Origin: Centroberyx gerrardi | Taxonomy: Eukaryota; Chordata; Actinopteri; Beryciformes; Berycidae | DNA length: 64,000 nucleotides | Direction: 5' to 3' | NCBI RefSeq assembly: GCF_048128805.1 | Contig: NC_136000.1 | Coordinates: forward strand, 18,976,946-19,040,945 | In this document: one piece after another, positions 59,101-64,000 of the stretch | How the letters are laid out: each line of letters starts with the position of its first letter | Position numbering within the stretch: position 1 is the first letter of the stretch | Program-made: the position numbers and the translations under genes | The notes under the pieces: model-generated | Database searches by the model: none | Seen by the model: the letters and a program-made list of their open reading frames with translations, nothing else | Told to the model about the DNA's origin: nothing

Positions 59101-61322
59101 ACATTTCACTGTTTAAACGTGTGTTTATTTTGAAGTGAAGGTGAAAAGTAACATAAATCCCAAGAAAGGAAAACCACTGAGAAAGACGAGTGGGGTCTTC
59201 AGTCATCACTTTGGAAACTGGTCAACTGGGACACATGGTACATGTCTACTGTAATAGGTCCCAGGCCACCTGACCTTTAGCCCTGAAATACTGACAGAGA
59301 AAATGCAGCAACTTGTTTTCACCACTCAAACACCTGTTAAACAGCAGTATTCTGCTGGGTGTCAAATAGACTACGGGTGGATGCCAGCTCCGAAACATTT
59401 GTGCTATTTTGTCCCAGTTAAATGTATATTAATATATTCTCTCAAACATCATACACTTAGAGTGAGTCATAGTAAGGTGATACGCATTAGCTGAAAATTT
59501 GAAATGTTTCCAACAAGGCAGATTATGCATGGGTATTTGATGAACTAAAGCCAAAAATAATTACCATAATTCGTTTTGAACGTGTTTGGTATTTTAAATA
59601 TGTTCGTCTAGGGACTCGGTAATTCAAAACTTGATCTATTTGTAAGTGGTCTGAAAAAAAAGAAAAAAAAAAAGTGGTGATCGTTCACTCCCTTCACCCA
59701 CATAGAGTTCAGCCTGTTCACGAGGGGGAGGCGTGTTTGCTGTGCCCAGTTGTTTTCCAGTTAGCATCACTCACCACAGCCCCCTCCACGCCTGTCCTCC
59801 CTTGCCCTATACAGGGGCCATGACTGTGCGGAAAGGGCTCGGCACTCGCGGTGTTGTCCAATTTACTCTCTCCTCCTCCTCCCTGAAAGGCCAGCACCAG
59901 TGGACCTCAGGGTGTCAGGGTAAAGGGGGCGATTCTCCCCTTTCACACAACCCGCTGAATGTCAGAGGCCACATTGAATTCCTCTTAGCAAAATGCTGCT
60001 TGGTATTGACAGGGAGGAGACAGTGGGTTTGAAGTCGTGTATAAATAACTCCAGCTGACGGTTTACTGGACAGATTATTTTTATGGAAGATGCTTTATTT
60101 GGCAGGTTTGGTGACATGACGGCTTCATAAACACCAGCTGAAGTAGGTCAGGAATGTCCATTTCCACTCGCAGTTGGGTCCTGCACTATGTGCTGTAGAG
60201 AAGGTTTATTCCTGAGCATGTTGTATAACCATTGTGGTTTAGCATTTTCAGGTTAATTTGCCTCTTGAGCAATCCTACTCAAAGCTTAGACAGCAATACT
60301 TTGAGCTTTAGTGAGTTGCTTCAGTGAATCTGATGATGATAGCATGTATGGTGAAATTACCTCCAAAAAATAAGGTTAAATATTAGCTTTAAATAAAACC
60401 ACTTCGTTTACAGTGTTTCTTTTAATGAATTAAAGCGCTCATTACTTTTGAGTTAACCTTGCAAACACACTCATGATCCTTATCAGCAAAGAATCTTAGA
60501 TATCCATCAATTTAGTGCTGTAGAGGACACATTTCATGAAAATGTTTTGCTTTCTCCCTTCAATTCACTCAAAGTTATGTATTTCTACACAAAAAAGGAG
60601 TGTATATATATATATATGAGTTGTATCATGGTTAACAGCTCAACTTCAAAAATATTACGTTCCACTAACTCTGTAAAATTGTCTTTAAAATGTAACTGTA
60701 ACAACACTAGCCAAAAGGAAATGTGTTATATTTTTAGTTTCTTGTTAAAATTGTATTATTACTGTAACTAGCAGTGATATAAGTTCAAAGAGCTCAAACA
60801 CTGATGCTGATTAATAATCAAACATTGTGATGGATAAAAGCAGATCACGGCAGTACAGATCCCCTCCTCATCCATCATATACCAATCAGCGGGATGGACG
60901 AGTGAATTGAGAGACAGACTCTCAAACAAAAGGCCACAGGTTCAACATGTTCACCTCACCATCAACCGTGTGTTGAAGTGTCCTTCAGCACAACACTGAA
61001 CCCTACTTAGTCGCTCTGGATAAGAGCATCGATGAAATGCCTAAACCGTGGTGTAAATGTTACATCTCCCCCTCGTCCTTTCTCCCGGTCTCTCACAGGA
61101 AGGAAGCGGAAGTGGTTCAAGGTGGACGAAGCCATCAGAGTGCTGCAGAGCCACAAGCCTGTCCACGCAGAGTATCTCCGCAGACTGACAAACACCTGTA
61201 ACCCCACCTGCGGCCCGGCCTGCAGCCCGACTAACGGCAACACCCCGGTGTCCCCCGTGACGGACAACAACGCCCCTCACTACGTTTGCTCCACACAGGG
61301 CTCAGATCTAGTCAACAGATAA
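49480..61322 (+). CDS. nudt4: Diphosphoinositol polyphosphate phosphohydrolase 2 (NUDT4), complete, 5 exons
   Basis: Cytosolic Nudix hydrolase that removes the beta-phosphate from inositol pyrophosphates and also cleaves diadenosine polyphosphates. Exons: 49480-49578, 54875-54985, 57695-57739, 58064-58151, 61099-61322, totalling 567 bases and 188 residues (human about 180). The N terminus MMKFKPNQTRTYDGEGFKRR is almost identical to human DIPP2. A second Met at residue 2 offers an equivalent start. The Nudix box spans residues 51-73, with the REVYEE core at 65-70 and all catalytic glutamates present. The C terminus after LRRL (about residues 140-188) is longer and diverged, with a Cys/Thr/Pro-rich segment. 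Intron 2 carries a 1.1 kb inverted-repeat element and intron 4 a SINE. Identity is near certain. The a/b fish copy cannot be decided. Confidence 0.96.
49903..49968 (+). repeat. (GT)n microsatellite in nudt4 intron 1
   Basis: About 32 GT units with one TA interruption near the left end. Confidence 0.95.
51091..51200 (+). repeat. Possible tRNA-derived SINE fragment
   Basis: The stretch GTGTCCTAGATTGTAACGTG followed by TCTGCCTAGTGACGGTAACC looks like the head of a tRNA-derived SINE with A- and B-box-like spacing. It is short, mutated and not part of a foldable tRNA. Confidence 0.25.
52106..52320. mobile_element. Possible hAT-like MITE in nudt4 intron 1
   Basis: CTAGGGATGCACTGAA near the left end and, in reverse complement, CTTGGGGCTGCACCAA near the right end form an imperfect terminal inverted repeat. 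No clean target duplication was found, so the boundaries are approximate. Confidence 0.3.
55026..55051 (+). repeat. (CA)n tract on the left side of the nudt4 intron 2 element
   Basis: About 13 CA units with one CG interruption, ending a few bases before the inverted-repeat element at 55057. Confidence 0.85.
55057..56131. mobile_element. Long-terminal-inverted-repeat DNA element in nudt4 intron 2
   Basis: Reverse complementing the right end reproduces the left end over at least 190 bases. Shared blocks include TTTTTGCCATCA, ATTGATTGTGTTC, CACTGTAGAG, TTTTTTGTTCCTCCACTTTG and ATACACACTCAA. Similarity continues inward to roughly 55285 and 55900. The ends start TAGG. The unpaired core is non-coding. 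The element could fold into one large hairpin in the pre-mRNA. Its superfamily is not assigned. (CA)n tracts lie close to both ends. Confidence 0.8.
56140..56190 (+). repeat. (CA)n tract on the right side of the nudt4 intron 2 element
   Basis: About 25 uninterrupted CA units start 9 bases after the right end of the inverted-repeat element. Confidence 0.95.
60880..61035 (+). mobile_element. tRNA-derived SINE in nudt4 intron 4
   Basis: A B-box-like AGGTTCAAC at about 60938 is followed by the body typical of percomorph SINEs: GAAGTGTCCTTCAGCACAAC, then ACTGAACCCTAC, then GCTCTGGATAAGAGCATCGA and TGAAATGCC. It ends roughly 60 bases before the exon 5 acceptor. Confidence 0.65.
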
Positions 61323-63030
61323 GGACCGACAGCAGCAGTTGCCATCAGGACACAGTTTGCCTAACAGGACTCCAGAATGGACACATCTACTGAAAAAAAA
61401 AAGACTTTTTGCATGAGTTACATTACTAACGCAATCTCTTAATATGTACAGTACGGACTTCATGAAGTTGATTTGAATCCCATTTCACGTGGGCTTGAAG
61501 AGTGCCAAAATGTTTTCCAAGTATATTTAGTATTTTATATGTATATTTTTTAACAACCATCACCAGCTAATAGAGCAAATGTGTCCCTTTTTGAAGCTTA
61601 CTGCTTTAAAAGGGATTTTTCTCAGTGTGCTGCTTATGCAATGTAAAGGTCCTTTTTAGTCTTACATGCTGAATGATACTTGATTGGTAGTGCACACAGT
61701 ATTTGGGTGGTTTCCTGGAGGCCAGCAGAGGGAAGTGTTGGCTCTGAAAGGAAGCCATACCCACATGGTGACTCACTGCCAAATAATGTCCATCTACAAC
61801 ATGTTTTGAAGAGAGGTAGCTACATGTGTACGAATTTTGTCTTACAATTTTTTGGTGAATTGTAATGACCCTTCTTGTATCAATCAAAACTACTGAACTT
61901 TATAGGACTACAACTGTAAAACTAATCTCATATCACCATAACTCCAAGTCTTTCTGACGTATTTCCTCTAAAGAGAGCTGGGGGCAGAGTCTATTTTGAT
62001 GCAAGAAGTAGAAACAATGTTGCTCCTCCCATAGATACTACCTTTACAAGTACATATCTCCTCTAATCAGCACCATCCCCACTTTTGAACCACCTTTATA
62101 CAGATAAGGAGAATATCGGCAAACCAACCGCCACATTGAAATGGAGTTACAGAGTACTGCATCAACTATCATTTTATTTGTCCATACTTGTAATGTTGCC
62201 AAGCTGATAGCTGCTCAAACTGTGACAGGCAGGTCAATCTCAGTCTTTGTACAGAGGAAAGCAGCCTTCATCAAATCTTTAAGATGTGACAACAGCCAAA
62301 GAACGACAGTATTCAACACTATGAACACGTGGACAGTATTATACAAGAAATAAAGATTTATACATATTTTTTTGAAGAAACTATATAATTTAAGTGCATT
62401 TTGTGAGATAAACGTGAAGTCATATTTATTTTTGTCTAAGAAGACAATAAGGAGGCCTTGGCCTTATAGGTGAGTTACAATGTGTTGAGCTTTAGCCTAA
62501 TGATTCCTGTAAGTGCCTTCACAACCACAATAGTGTGTAAGTGTCTAATTTCTGAACACTTTACACATAACAGAGCTACAATACAGATTGCCTTACACAG
62601 ATCTATTCTGTCTAACCAGCCCCTTAAATTTCTCAGCCTTGATTAGATTTGAACAGCAGCAGTAATGCGTAAGGAAACTTAAGTTTGTTGTTGTGATTGA
62701 ATGTACAGTATGAGTATGCATTGATGGAATTTATTTATTTGTGTCCCATAGGGAAATACCCCCCCTCCCACATGAACAGGAAACTATGACAGGAAATCAC
62801 GGTCAGAGCATGGGCCTACACTTTATAACAACACCCCAGAAAAAGAGGAAAGGGTAGATTATGTGATGATTTTAGTTATATTATCAGCCCATTGGCTGCT
62901 GGTACTGTGGAAGAGTATTGGAAAGATCAGAAAATATCACTCATTTTCCTATTCGTGCATGTGTGAACAAATGACTGGAATATTCTGCTCTGCGCCATCA
63001 TCTTGTATATAAAATATTTCAATAAAAATA
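61323..63030 (+). other. nudt4 3' untranslated region
   Basis: It follows the TAA at 61320-61322. AATAAA signals lie at 62349-62354 and 63021-63026, giving 3' untranslated regions of about 1.0 or 1.7 kb. Short open frames inside it have no recognised domain. Confidence 0.6.
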
Positions 63031-63278
63031 CATTGTTTATTGACCATCCCCACCATCTCAGATTTTTTCCAGTTCAGTGCGACATCATAACAAATGTTCT
63101 AAGTTTGTACACAATCTTGAATATAGCCAAGTTGTGTGTGCTGCTCACCCATCCTCTCCATGACCCGCCCATTCGCTGCTGCTGCCTGAGCTTGGTCAGG
63201 TGTTCGTTGTACAGCGACGTAAACTTTCCATCTACAAAACTGATTGGATTTTGTGTCGAGACAACCACAATCAAGGCC

Positions 63279-63302
63279 ATGCTCAGACGGATACTTCAAA
63301 TG
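63279..63302 (+). CDS. eea1: First coding exon of early endosome antigen 1 (partial)
   Basis: EEA1 is a Rab5 and PI3P-binding coiled-coil tether of early endosomes. The exon encodes MLRRILQM and stops at a GTAAGG donor (63303). Human EEA1 begins MLRRILQR, so seven of eight residues match. The position next to nudt4 agrees with the human NUDT4-EEA1 neighbourhood, and the sequence before it is promoter-like. The rest of the gene lies beyond the right edge, so nothing of the coiled coil or FYVE finger is visible. An eight-codon match alone would be weak. Synteny and the donor make it likely. Confidence 0.72.
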
Positions 63303-64000
63303 GTAAGGTTCTTGGATAAAAAGGCAGTATAGTGTCGCTTGTTTGTTAAACCAAGGCGATTTCCTTGGGAGACACAGGCCTATCCTTGTCTGTATTCGGA
63401 GTGGGGACGCACGTATTGGAACCCAGAGTGCCGCGGGTGGGCGGATTGTTCCATGGTAGCCAATGGGGTATCTCAAATAGGAAAACTCCGCTAACTCGTC
63501 ACATCGTAGCAAACATATCGAGCGCTCCTACTGTGGGGGCGACACAGCTAGCTAGCCATCTGACGCTAACTTGGTTCGATTGATTGATGCTATTCTTGAC
63601 ATAAGGATGCAGTGTCTATCTATATACACAGTAGCTAATATTAGCTAACGTGCCCAGCTAGCTAGCGTTACTCAATGAATGTAACATTAACCACCTAATA
63701 CGGCTAGTTATTGTGTAATTATTTTTTATTTTTTTACAATTTTCGCTGTGTATAATTCATCGTTCACTATTGACTTGCTAACGTTGACGTTAGCCACAGG
63801 TTGACTGTATTGGGAAGCCTTGTCTCAGTTGGCTTATCACAACATGGAAATAATGTCTCTTGGCTAACTTAGCTCACCCTACTGTTAATGTTGACGTATG
63901 GTAGTTTGGATAAATCACCAGACAGTCGCTAGACTCGCTACTGCAGGTAGCAATAGAGGCAAGCTAGCTATGCCCTTTATGTAGGACTACATCTACCACA
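63303..64000 (+). other. Start of eea1 intron 1
   Basis: Non-coding, with many GCTAGC, TTAGCTAACG and GTTGACGTTAGCC words at 63545-63910, the same vocabulary as the start of ube2n intron 1. No further exon was seen before the window ends. Confidence 0.5.

Overview
The window is nuclear DNA of a ray-finned fish, most likely a teleost. The genes have many short exons with GT-AG introns. Long (CA)n/(GT)n and (TA)n tracts are frequent. Non-autonomous DNA transposons, a tRNA-derived SINE and decayed LINE ends sit in introns and between genes. AACGTTAGC/GCTAGC-type words cluster near the broad promoters. All exon coordinates were read by eye from splice sites and reading frame, and every multi-exon gene below closes in frame from start to stop.

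Layout, left to right: (1) 1-2564, the start of an unidentified minus-strand gene: one short first coding exon and the beginning of its first intron. (2) 2565-9272, intergenic, with a roughly 1.6 kb putative transposon made largely of a degenerate minisatellite, a smaller element nested in it, and a decayed LINE 3' end. (3) 9273-18840, slc17a8 (vesicular glutamate transporter 3), plus strand, 12 coding exons, 589 aa. (4) 23422-33406, nr1h4 (bile acid receptor FXR), plus strand, 9 coding exons, 485 aa, including a small first coding exon. (5) 35824-38358, a two-C1q-domain secreted protein of the C1QTNF4/CTRP4 type, minus strand, 2 coding exons, tail-to-tail with nr1h4. (6) 39316-45141, ube2n (Ubc13), plus strand, 4 exons, 154 aa, head-to-head with the C1q gene. 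(7) 49480-61322, nudt4 (diphosphoinositol polyphosphate phosphohydrolase 2), plus strand, 5 exons, 188 aa. (8) 63279-63302, the eight-codon first exon of eea1, plus strand, running off the right edge.

The genes are unrelated in function: synaptic glutamate loading, bile-acid sensing, a secreted C1q ligand, K63 ubiquitin chain synthesis, inositol pyrophosphate turnover and endosome tethering. They are not an operon or a pathway cluster. What links them is conserved synteny. SLC17A8-NR1H4 and UBE2N-NUDT4-EEA1 are two nearby blocks on human chromosome 12q. Here they are joined, with a C1QTNF4-like gene between them.

I saw no CRISPR array, rRNA, convincing tRNA gene or new multi-gene system. The parts that remain unexplained are the transposon/minisatellite composite at 3.4-5.0 kb, a long-inverted-repeat element lying between two CA repeats in nudt4, the G-rich tracts at slc17a8 and ube2n, and the unidentified minus-strand exon.
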